Origin: Hymenobacter siberiensis
GTDB taxonomy: Bacteria; Bacteroidota; Bacteroidia; Cytophagales; Hymenobacteraceae
Reading direction: 5' to 3'
NCBI RefSeq assembly: GCF_018967845.1
Contig: NZ_JAHLZZ010000002.1
Coordinates: forward strand, 83,722-147,721
DNA: 64,000 bases
The first letter of the stretch is position 1. Every line of letters begins with the position of its first letter. This document shows, piece after piece, positions 17,731 through 25,409 of this stretch. The notes under the pieces are model-generated. The model worked only from the letters and a program-made list of their open reading frames with translations, had not been told where the DNA came from and did not search any database. Made by a program: the position numbers and the translations under genes.

Positions 17731-17814
17731 CATGACCTAATTAAAAAATGCAGTTGTTACAGCATAAGCTCAGCCATTGGTCAACGGATGCAGGCAGGAC
17801 TGCGTTAGGTAAGC

Positions 17815-19908
17815 ATGACGAAAGCTGTTTTCATTGCCGCCGCCGAGCCCTACAGCGGAAAATCGCTGATTACACTGGGGCTGGTAAATATGCTGCTGGG
17901 CCAAACGCGACAGGTGGGCTACTTTAAGCCGCTCATCGACTATGACCCCGCCCAGGAGCCCGACCCGCGCTTGGCCACCATCAGCAGCTACTTCAAGCTG
18001 CCGTTGCCCGCAGCCGATACCTATGCCTACACCCGCGCCGAGGCTCTGGCACTAATGGAAACCGGCGCGCAGGGCGAGCTGATTGACACCGTGATTCGCC
18101 GGTTTAAGTACTGGGAAGACACCTGTGATTTCACGGTGGTGGAGGGCAGCGACTTCGTGGGGCCGGGCACGGCGTTTGAGTTCGACGCCAACGTCTCGAT
18201 TGCCAAAAACCTGGGCGTGCCTGTTATCCTGGTGGTGTCGGGGCAGGGCAAGAGCACGGCCCAGGTCGTGAGCGCCGTGCTCACCACGCTGCGCAACTTT
18301 GAGAGCCGCGAGGTGCCCGTGCTGCAAGTGGTGGCCAACCGCATTGCCCCGGCCCAGGTGGCCGATGTGCAGGCGCTGCTGCGCGACCAGCTGCCGGCCG
18401 AAGTGCTGCTCGCCATCATCCCCGACGACCCAAACCTGCTGCACCCGACCATGCGCGAAATCCAGGCTGGGCTGGGGGGCAAGCTGCTGTTTGGGGAGGC
18501 GGGCCTGGGCAACCAGGTCGATAACTACGTGATTGGGGCTATGCAGGTGCCCAACTTCCTCAACTACCTCAAGGAGAACGTGCTGATTGTGACGCCTGGC
18601 GACCGGGGCGACATCATCGTGTGCGCCCTGCAGGCGGATTTGTCGGCCAATTACCCCAAGGTGGCGGGCATTGTGCTCTCCACCGGCACGGAGCCCGACG
18701 AGCCCGTGCGGTTGCTGCTGGAGGGCCTGCCCGATACCGTACCCATTCTGGCCGTAGCCACTGGCACCTTCGAAACCACCACGCGGGTGAGCGCCATCCG
18801 CTCGCGCCTCACTCCCGACAATCCCCGGAAAATTCAGCTGGCTATCAGCACCTTCGACCGTTACGTGGACGTGTCGGCGCTGCGGGAAAAGCTGGTCAGC
18901 TTCCAGTCCGAGGGGCTCACGCCCCACATGTTCCAGTACCGGCTCCTGCAATGGGCCCGGCGCTCGCGCCGCCACATCGTGCTGCCCGAGGGCAACGACG
19001 ACCGCATTCTGCGGGCCGCCGCCCTGCTGTTGCACCAGAACGTGGTGGACCTCACCATTCTGGGTGACCCGGCCACGGTGGCCGCCGCCATCAAGCGTCT
19101 GGGCCTCACCATGCCACCCGAGCACCTGCGCATCATCGACCCGGTGAACTCGGCCCTGTACGCCGGCTACGTGGAGACATTTTACGAGCTGCGCAAGGAC
19201 AAGGGTATGAACCACGACATGGCCCGCGACCTGCTGCGCGACGTGTCGTACTTCGGCTCGATGATGGTGTATATGGGCGATGCCGACGGCATGGTTTCGG
19301 GGGCGGTGCACACCACGCAGCACACCATCCGGCCGGCGCTGCAGTTCATCAAAACCAAGCCCGGCGTGTCGGTGGTGTCGTCGGTATTTTTCATGTGCCT
19401 GCCCGACCGCGTGGCGGTGTTCGGCGACTGCGCCGTGAATCCCAACCCCACCGCCGAGCAGCTGGCCGAAATCGCCATTTCCTCGGCCGATAGCAGCGCG
19501 GTCTTTGGCATCGAGCCCCGGGTGGCCATGCTCTCGTATTCGTCGGGCACCTCCGGCGCGGGGGCTGATGTAGAGAAGGTGCGCCAAGCCACCGAGCTGG
19601 TGCGCCAGCGCCGCCCCGACCTGAAAGTGGAAGGCCCCATTCAGTACGACGCGGCCGTAGACCCGCTCGTGGGCCGCCTGAAACTACCCGATTCGGAAGT
19701 GGCCGGTCAGGCCAGCGTGTTCATCTTCCCCGATTTGAACACCGGCAACAACACCTACAAAGCCGTGCAGCGCGAAACCGGCGCGCTGGCCATTGGCCCG
19801 GTCCTGCAGGGCCTGAACAAGCCGGTGAACGACCTGAGCCGGGGCTGCACCGTGGACGATGTATTCAATACCGTTGTTATTACCGCCATTCAAAGCCAGC
19901 AGGGCTGA
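17815..19908 (+). CDS. pta: Phosphate acetyltransferase (long form)
   Basis: Converts acetyl-CoA and phosphate to acetyl phosphate in the cytoplasm; forms the Pta-AckA pathway with the next gene. At 697 residues it is the long type. The N-terminal BioD-like P-loop domain begins VFIAAAEPYSGKS, a DRTGG-type domain spans about 215-330, and the catalytic PTA domain runs from about 375 to the end, with HIVLPEGNDDRILRAA, DADGMVSGAVHTTQHTIRP and the C-terminal segment FPDLNTGNNTYK. ATG at 17815 gives the expected N terminus. ackA follows 97 bases later on the same strand, consistent with one operon. Confidence 0.96.
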   Translation: MTKAVFIAAAEPYSGKSLITLGLVNMLLGQTRQVGYFKPLIDYDPAQEPDPRLATISSYFKLPLPAADTYAYTRAEALALMETGAQGELIDTVIRRFKYWEDTCDFTVVEGSDFVGPGTAFEFDANVSIAKNLGVPVILVVSGQGKSTAQVVSAVLTTLRNFESREVPVLQVVANRIAPAQVADVQALLRDQLPAEVLLAIIPDDPNLLHPTMREIQAGLGGKLLFGEAGLGNQVDNYVIGAMQVPNFLNYLKENVLIVTPGDRGDIIVCALQADLSANYPKVAGIVLSTGTEPDEPVRLLLEGLPDTVPILAVATGTFETTTRVSAIRSRLTPDNPRKIQLAISTFDRYVDVSALREKLVSFQSEGLTPHMFQYRLLQWARRSRRHIVLPEGNDDRILRAAALLLHQNVVDLTILGDPATVAAAIKRLGLTMPPEHLRIIDPVNSALYAGYVETFYELRKDKGMNHDMARDLLRDVSYFGSMMVYMGDADGMVSGAVHTTQHTIRPALQFIKTKPGVSVVSSVFFMCLPDRVAVFGDCAVNPNPTAEQLAEIAISSADSSAVFGIEPRVAMLSYSSGTSGAGADVEKVRQATELVRQRRPDLKVEGPIQYDAAVDPLVGRLKLPDSEVAGQASVFIFPDLNTGNNTYKAVQRETGALAIGPVLQGLNKPVNDLSRGCTVDDVFNTVVITAIQSQQG

Positions 19909-20005
19909 TTTGATTATGCGAGCTAATCCCAATTACTCAAACGTTATGCTTCGCTCAGCATGATGTGGCACTGCTCAGCGATTTCAAATTCATAATTGAT
20001 TAATA

Positions 20006-21217
20006 GTGAACATTTTCGTTCTCAATTCCGGCAGCAGCTCCATTAAGTATCAGCTGTTTCGCTGGCCGGCCGAGCGGCCCGTGTGCAGCGGACTGGTGGA
20101 GCGCGTCGGCTCGGCGCAGGCCACCATTACCCACCAGGTTTTCGACCTGCAGGCCCCCGCCAACCCGCCGGCCGAAACCAAGCTAACCCTGCCGCTGGCC
20201 GACCACGAAGCGGGCCTGCACGAAGTGGTGCGCCTGCTCACGGCCGCGCCCGGCGGCATTATTGCAGACCCGGCCGACATTGCGATAGTCGGCCACCGGG
20301 TGGTGCACGGGGGCGAAACCTACGCGGCAGCCACGCGCATCACGGCCGCGGTGAAGGTCGAAATCAAGCGGCTGTTTGCGCTGGCCCCGCTGCACAATCC
20401 GGCCAACTATGTGGGCATTGAGGTGGCCGAGCGCGTGTTTGCGCAGGCCCGGCAAGTAGCGGTGTTCGATACGGCGTTTCACCAGACCCTGCCCGAACAC
20501 GCGTTTCGCTACGCTCTGCCCACGGCCCTCTACACCGAGCAGCGCATCCGCAAGTACGGCTTTCACGGCACCAGCCACCAGTACGTGGCCGCGCAGGCTG
20601 CCGCTTACCTCCAAAAGCCCGATGCCCGGCTCATCACCATTCACCTGGGCAACGGGTGCAGCATGGCCGCCGTGCGGGGCGGGCAGTCACTAGATACAAC
20701 CATGGGCTTCAGCCCGTTGGCGGGCCTGGTGATGGGCACCCGCTCGGGGGATATCGACCCTTCGGTGCTGCTGTACCTGCTGGGGCCGCTGGGCTACACC
20801 ACGGAGCAAGTGAACACCCTGCTCAACAAGGAAAGCGGCATGCTGGGCCTGGCCGGCTCCAACGACATGCGCGACATCGGCGCGGCGCTGGCCGCCGGCG
20901 ATGCTCGTGCCGCGCTGGCCTACGACGTATACGCCTACCGCATTCGTCAGTACATCGGGGCCTATGCAGCCGTACTCAACGGACTGGATGCCATTGTTTT
21001 CACGGCGGGCGTAGGCGAAAACGATGCGCTGGTTCGCACGCGGGTCTGTGAAAATATGGAGTTTTTCGGGCTCACCCTGGACGAGGATAAAAACCAGCAG
21101 CGCCTGCCCGGCCTACGGGAGTTGAACCGGCCGGAAAGCCGGGTAAAAATCCTGGTTATTCCAACGGCCGAAGAGTTGGAGATTGCGCGGCAATGCGCGG
21201 ACCTGCTTAGCAGGTAG
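20006..21217 (+). CDS. ackA: Acetate kinase
   Basis: Makes acetate and ATP from acetyl phosphate and ADP. A 403-residue cytoplasmic ASKHA-fold enzyme of the usual length. Family signatures are all present: VLNSGSSSIKYQLF at the N terminus, VGHRVVHGGE near residue 95, FDTAFHQTLPEHAF near 155, GFHGTSHQYVA near 185, TIHLGNGCSMAAV near 210 and FTAGVGENDALVR near 330. The start is GTG at 20006, where the conserved N terminus begins at once. It follows pta in the typical order. Confidence 0.97.
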   Translation: MNIFVLNSGSSSIKYQLFRWPAERPVCSGLVERVGSAQATITHQVFDLQAPANPPAETKLTLPLADHEAGLHEVVRLLTAAPGGIIADPADIAIVGHRVVHGGETYAAATRITAAVKVEIKRLFALAPLHNPANYVGIEVAERVFAQARQVAVFDTAFHQTLPEHAFRYALPTALYTEQRIRKYGFHGTSHQYVAAQAAAYLQKPDARLITIHLGNGCSMAAVRGGQSLDTTMGFSPLAGLVMGTRSGDIDPSVLLYLLGPLGYTTEQVNTLLNKESGMLGLAGSNDMRDIGAALAAGDARAALAYDVYAYRIRQYIGAYAAVLNGLDAIVFTAGVGENDALVRTRVCENMEFFGLTLDEDKNQQRLPGLRELNRPESRVKILVIPTAEELEIARQCADLLSR

Positions 21218-21311
21218 TCAGTCATAAGTAGTCAGCAATCACAGAACTGGCACCGGCTGGCTGCCAGTTCCTGGGGGTTACTGGCCACAGTGCATCAACC
21301 AGTGTGCATCT

Positions 21312-21785
21312 TTGCTTAACAAACCTCATTGCCCCTCGCCCCAATGCTGCGTGGGTGGTGCCGTATACCCGCTTAGTGATTTTCTGTCGGCCCAGCGCAT
21401 TCTTCACGATACCCCCAGCCTCACCATCTCCTACAGCTACGCCGACGACTGGCTGTACCTCGACTGGCCCGGCAAGCTCGATGACGAGTCCGTGATGGCT
21501 GGCGCCCTCAAAGTGCTTGAGCTACTGCAGCAGGAGCGGTGCGCCAAAGTGCTGAATGACAACACCCACGTTTCCGGCCTATGGGCCGATGCAGCCAAAT
21601 GGGGGAGCGACATATTTTTTCCGCAGCTCTACGCGGTTGGCTGCCGCTACTTCTCGTGGGTGCATTCGGCCGAGCGCTACAGCCAGCTTTCGGCCGAGCT
21701 GGCCGTGGAACAAACCGCTGCCGGCATAATTTTTATGTCGTTTTCCGACCTGTCCACTGCCTCCGAGTGGCTTCGCAGTATGTGA
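21312..21785 (+). CDS. Conserved hypothetical protein, STAS-like family seen in Hymenobacter
   Basis: About 125-157 residues. The core looks like a small cytoplasmic alpha/beta protein: WLYLDWPGKLDDESVMAGAL, KVLNDNTHVSGLWADAAKWG, and a closing FSDLSTASEWL. This pattern resembles the STAS/SpoIIAA-like small proteins that are abundant in Hymenobacter; that assignment is from memory. The start is doubtful. No ATG is in frame near the expected N terminus (RILHDTPSLTISY, about 21402), so a TTG at 21312 or an internal non-ATG codon must be used. A CATCTTTG sequence at 21307-21314 resembles a -7 box, which would favour a downstream start. Confidence 0.6.
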   Translation: MLNKPHCPSPQCCVGGAVYPLSDFLSAQRILHDTPSLTISYSYADDWLYLDWPGKLDDESVMAGALKVLELLQQERCAKVLNDNTHVSGLWADAAKWGSDIFFPQLYAVGCRYFSWVHSAERYSQLSAELAVEQTAAGIIFMSFSDLSTASEWLRSM

Positions 21786-21867
21786 TGGCGAATGGTGCCC
21801 CTGGCTTTTTTGCTTCGCCTTAAGCCCCTGGCACCTGCCGCTTTTTGGTGCAGACTATTTGCCGGGT

Positions 21868-22428
21868 TCAGGCCTTGCGGGCCAGTTGCTGCTTTAACTC
21901 GGTCAGCTGCCGGTCATTCTCCTGCGCCGCCAGTCGTGCGGCCAGGCGTAGCTCAATCTCGTCCATCGCAATAGCGGCCATGTCCTGCAATATTAGTTTC
22001 TGGCCCTCGGTCAGGTAGCGCTGCTTCTGGTCGATGAGGCAAAACGTGCCCAGCATGTGGCCGTCGTGGGTCTGTAGCGGGGCGGCGGCGTAAAACCGTA
22101 GGCCAAACTCGCCTGCTACCAGTGGGTTGGCCAGGTTACGCGGGTCGCGGCGGGCATCCTCCACAATCTAAACCTCCTGCGAAAGAATAGCTGAGTCGCA
22201 CAGCCCTCCGCCCCGGTCAATCTGCGCCGCGTCCAGGCCGTGGCGCGACTTAAACCAGATACGGTCCTCGTCTACCAGGCTAATGAGGGCTATGGGCATG
22301 TTAAAAACCTTGGCCGCCAGCCCGGCCAGGCGGTTCATGCTGCCATCTTCCGGCGTATCCAGAATATTGTAGCGCCTCAACACCTGCAGGCGCGCGGCTT
22401 CCGGGGTCGTTCCAATGGTCGTTATCAT
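21868..22428 (-). pseudogene. GAF-domain protein interrupted by one in-frame stop
   Basis: Two consecutive pieces in the same minus-strand frame make one GAF-domain protein of about 186 residues. Part one (22428-22168) has LQVLRRYNILDTPEDGSMNRL, the usual entry to GAF proteins of this kind, and ALISLVDEDRIWFKS. Part two has FYAAAPLQTHDGHMLGTFCLID and a C-terminal coiled tail. Between them is a single TAG at 22170-22168, in the context LSQEV-stop-IVEDARRDPRN; relatives carry an ordinary residue there. No frame change is needed. It could be a recent nonsense mutation or a base-calling error. Confidence 0.75.
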
Positions 22429-22734
22429 AGCGCAGGGAAGATAGGGCGGTGGACTGTTATTCGGGCCGAGTTGCTCCCGTGGAGCTTCTCGGCCTTCGTT
22501 TAACGCCTACGCACATTTGGAGGGGTATGATAAACGCGCTGCGGAAAAAAAGCAACCCAAAGAGGGCTGCGAACAGCCCAAAGATACCCAAGGTGTCCCT
22601 AACGACAAGGGTAATAACAGCGGCTTGAGCAGGGTTGGTCCTCGTCACTGACCAATCAGTATTGAAGCGTAGCGTCCGTACCACGATAGCCGTTTAATGG
22701 TTCCGGAAAACGGCCCAATTAGTTCTCTTCGGCT
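22429..22734. other. Intergenic region with a doubtful small ORF
   Basis: A 75-codon minus-strand frame (22684-22457) has one hydrophobic stretch (LGIFGLFAALFGLLFF) that could be a membrane helix, but no RBS, homology or context supports it. Nothing else was seen. Confidence 0.3.
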
Positions 22735-23637
22735 CTACTTCTGATCTAAAAACAGGAATATCTTCCGGTACGCCTCCTCCAGCTCGCTCGCGGAAGGGCT
22801 ATGGTGACCCTCCGGCACGTAGAGCACGGTGTTTTTTTTCCGGTCCTGCTGGAGCTGGTCCACAAAGCGGGTAAACGTAACGGGCGGTACCTGGTCATCC
22901 TGGCCCCCGTGCCAGATAAAAAAGGGCGGGTCGCGCGGGTCCAGATAAGTGAGGGGTTCGTATTGCCGGGTTGTTTCTTTTGGCGCGTACCCGAGGGTTT
23001 CGGGGAACAGCGCCAGACCGATTTCTTTCATGACGGGCACCGGATGATTCATGAAAACCGCCTCCACGACGTCAAGCCCGCCCACCGGGCCGGAAAAGTT
23101 GACCACGCCGGCAATGTGGATGCCTGGCACGAGGGGGTGCGGGTAGGCGGGGTCATTGGCGGTCACGGCCACCAGGCTGGCGATGTGGGCACCAGCGGAA
23201 AAGCCCGTCAGCACAACCCGCTCCAGGTTCAGGGGGTAGGCGCTACGGTGCGCCGCCAGGAAGTTGAGGGCCAGCGTTAAATCTTCCGAGGCCACGGGAA
23301 TGCCCCGCTTGAGCCGGTAGTTGAGGTTAACGACGGTGACGCCTTTCTTCAAATAAGGCTGAATGTACCGTTCTTCCCTGGCTTTGTCGCTGAGGTAATA
23401 TCCTCCGCCATGCAGGAAAACAACGGTGTAGTTTTTGGCGTGGCGCTTCGCACCGTCGGCCGAGCGGTAAACGTCCATGGTCTGCTCCTTGTCGGCCCCA
23501 TAGGGCACATCCTTGGTCACGACGTAGGTAGTCTGAACTTGGTCCGGGGTTTTGTCGGCCACGGCCGCCAGTTTCATGGAACAGGAGGCCGTGGCCATCG
23601 TAGCGGCCACGCGGAGCCAAATCAGGGGGGAGTGCAT
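22735..23637 (-). CDS. Alpha/beta-hydrolase lipoprotein (esterase/acylhydrolase type)
   Basis: A predicted lipid-anchored esterase of about 300 residues. The chosen start is ATG at 23637 (MHSPLIWLRVA), which gives a signal peptide ending in a lipobox-like TASC at about residue 19; the longer frame to 23796 adds non-coding-looking sequence. The hydrolase core shows VVFLHGGGYYLS (oxyanion hole, near 80), VVLTGFSAGAHIAS (nucleophile Ser in G-x-S-x-G, near 145), WHGGQDDQVPP (acid) and VPEGHHSPS (catalytic His). The layout fits the BD-FAE/esterase-lipase group. Substrate unknown. It stands alone. Confidence 0.85.
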   Translation of the reverse strand: MHSPLIWLRVAATMATASCSMKLAAVADKTPDQVQTTYVVTKDVPYGADKEQTMDVYRSADGAKRHAKNYTVVFLHGGGYYLSDKAREERYIQPYLKKGVTVVNLNYRLKRGIPVASEDLTLALNFLAAHRSAYPLNLERVVLTGFSAGAHIASLVAVTANDPAYPHPLVPGIHIAGVVNFSGPVGGLDVVEAVFMNHPVPVMKEIGLALFPETLGYAPKETTRQYEPLTYLDPRDPPFFIWHGGQDDQVPPVTFTRFVDQLQQDRKKNTVLYVPEGHHSPSASELEEAYRKIFLFLDQK

Positions 23638-23917
23638 AAGAGCGAAGCGTTGAGCGAAAGCGAGCGGATGTGGCCCCTGCCGTTTAAGGCGGGGTTGCAG
23701 AGCAGCGGAGGCCACTGCCCCGTTCCCGGCGGGGCTAAAAGTAAGTACGGGCCGGCCTTGTTCTGAAAAGGGGTGCCAAAGTGGTCGGAATGGCAAACGA
23801 GCGTATCATTTCAGTGCGCCCCTGTCCGTCCACTTGCCCTACTACTTCGAAACCGGCTCGGTATCAGACAGCATGAGCCGGTTCGGCCCAGCGGGCTCCA
23901 GGTAACTGAGGACTGCT

Positions 23918-24936
23918 TAGAGCGGTTTCGAAGATAGTGTACGTGCTTTAGCTTTAGGCATATATTCGGAAATGAAAGCGTATTCACAAGATTTGCGGGA
24001 ACGCGTGGCGGCGGCATGCGCCGAGCCGGGGGCCAAAACATACCAGGTCGCGGCTCGTTTTTGCGTGTCCCTATTGTTCACCGACAAGCTCTTGCGCCGC
24101 CAACGCACGAGCGGCTCGGTGGCCGAGTTGCCCCGTCATCCCGGCCCGGTCCCGCGCCTGGACGCGGCGGGCGACGAGCGCCTGCTGGCCTGCCTGCGGG
24201 CGCAACCCGATGCCACGCTGGCCGAAATCGGGCAGGCGCTGGTGGCGGCCGGCGGCCCCTCGTTGCAGCGCACGGCCGTGTGGCAGGCCGTGGAACGCCT
24301 GGGCTGGGGACGCAAAAAAAAGCGTCCACGCCGCAGAACGCGATACCGCGCGCGTCGTCGCCTTGCGCCGCTTGTTTATCGAAGCCATCCAGGAAGAAGA
24401 GGTGACTCGTTTTGTCTTCGTAGGTGAGACGAGCACGAACCTGACCTATTGCCGCCGCTACGGCCGGGCCCCAGCCGGCCAGCGTCTGGGCCAGGCCGTG
24501 CCGCTGCACGGCGGTCCGAACGGGACGCTCATCGCCGCCCTCACCCCTGAGGGCCTCGGGGCGCTGCTCACCGTCGAGGGAGCCGTTAATGGCGACGTGT
24601 TTGCCGCCTATCTCGACCAGGTGCTCGGCCCCACCCTGCGGCGGGGTGACGTGGTGGTCCTCGATAATCTGTCGGTGCATAAAGTGGATGGCCTGGCCGA
24701 AATCGGGGGGGGATATGGCGTGCGGCTGCGCTACCTGCCGCCCTATTCGCCCGATTTCAACCCAATTGAGCTGGCCTTCAGCAAGCTCAAAACCTGGTTG
24801 CGCCCCCTCAAAGCACGTACCCGCGACGCGCTTGAGCAGGCCATTATAGCGGCTGCCGCGTGGATATCCGACCAGGATGCCAAAAACTGGTTTGACCATT
24901 GCGAATATCATGTACAGTAACACCGAAACTGCTCTA
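23918..24936 (+). mobile_element. IS630-family insertion sequence with TA target duplication
   Basis: Imperfect terminal inverted repeats: GAGCGGTTTCG begins at 23920, and the matching GAGCAGTTTCG reads inward on the minus strand from 24934. With the flanking bases, 20 of 26 match between 23917-23942 and the right end. Both ends are bordered by TA (23918-23919 and 24935-24936), the target preferred by IS630/Tc1 elements. Total length is about 1.0 kb, usual for the family. It contains one transposase gene split by a frameshift and separates a T9SS-type gene fragment from the sequence to its left. Confidence 0.85.
23972..24920 (+). pseudogene. IS630 transposase, frameshifted at A8 and lacking the first catalytic Asp
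   Basis: Part one (23972-24427) carries the N-terminal helix-turn-helix (MKAYSQDLRERVAAACAE) and the winged part ending LGWGRKKKR. Part two (24210-24920) carries the DDE domain. The frames meet at an A8 run (24314-24321); reading one A fewer joins them as GRKKSVHAAERD. Such runs support transcriptional slippage in some IS elements, so the split may be functional. However, the first catalytic position reads VFVGETSTN where the family has D before E (GGT in place of GAT), while VVVLDNLSVHK and FNPIELAFSKLK keep the second Asp and the Glu. The D-to-G change argues that this copy is inactive. Confidence 0.8.
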
Positions 24937-25145
24937 AATGTGTTTTTCGGCACGTTAGCGTAGGCATTGCCGGCTCCGCCGCTGGTGCTGGCCCAGTGGC
25001 TCATGTCGGTCCAGGCGCCGGTATTGCCCACCCAGTAGTAGCTGGCGGCGCGGGCAGTTGCACTCAGGCCCAGCAGGCAAAGCATTAGGTAGAAGCACCT
25101 TAGCGCGGCGCTGACCAGGCAAGAGCCAGGTAAAGAAAATCGCAT
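24937..25145 (-). pseudogene. N-terminal fragment of a cell-surface (T9SS-type) protein
   Basis: From ATG at 25145 the minus strand encodes a signal peptide (FYLMLCLLGLSATARAA) and then YYWVGNTGAWTDMSHWAS, the start typical of large Bacteroidota secreted proteins with repeated domains. After about 68 codons it runs into the IS630 right end. The sequence on the other side of the IS does not continue a recognisable protein, so the gene was probably already truncated or a deletion accompanied the insertion. Confidence 0.6.
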
Positions 25146-25326
25146 AAAGTATTCCGTGATGCCGGTTGCTAGGCCAGCCGGGTGCCAAAGACTATTAAAT
25201 CAACAAATACCTGATAGACAGGTTATTGCTAATTATTTCAGTTGATTGTTTCTCCTGAGTGTGGCGTATTGTTCCAGCATCGGGAGCCGGGAATTGAGTT
25301 GCATCAGGGAAAGCAGCAAAGAGCAA

Positions 25327-25387
25327 GAGGCCCTGTCTTTATTGAAAACGACGCAAAGGGCATCGTTTTCAATAAAGACAGGGCCTC
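25327..25387. terminator. Perfect 25-bp hairpin after katG
   Basis: Arms 25327-25351 and 25363-25387 are perfect reverse complements with an 11-base loop, 22 bases beyond the katG stop. The stem is long and GC-mixed. This is a strong candidate terminator for the minus-strand katG message, and it could block transcription from the other side as well. Confidence 0.75.
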
Positions 25388-25409
25388 ATAATCTCCGGTG
25401 GAGTCGGCG

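Noticed and set aside
16063..17733. Long minus-strand open frame (556 codons) across kup and the small membrane gene
   Set aside because: It is antisense to genes with clear motifs, His/Gln/Gly-rich, without domains; a GC-rich shadow frame.
18052..19587. 511-codon minus-strand frame inside pta
   Set aside because: Antisense to a certain gene; composition His/Gln/Arg-rich and no recognisable domain.
22457..22684. 75-codon minus-strand frame with a hydrophobic stretch
   Set aside because: Too short, no motif or neighbour support; kept only as a note in the intergenic entry.
24078..25145. 355-codon minus-strand frame from the surface-protein start through the IS630
   Set aside because: Only the first 68 codons are real; the rest is antisense to the transposase. 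Not a genuine fusion.
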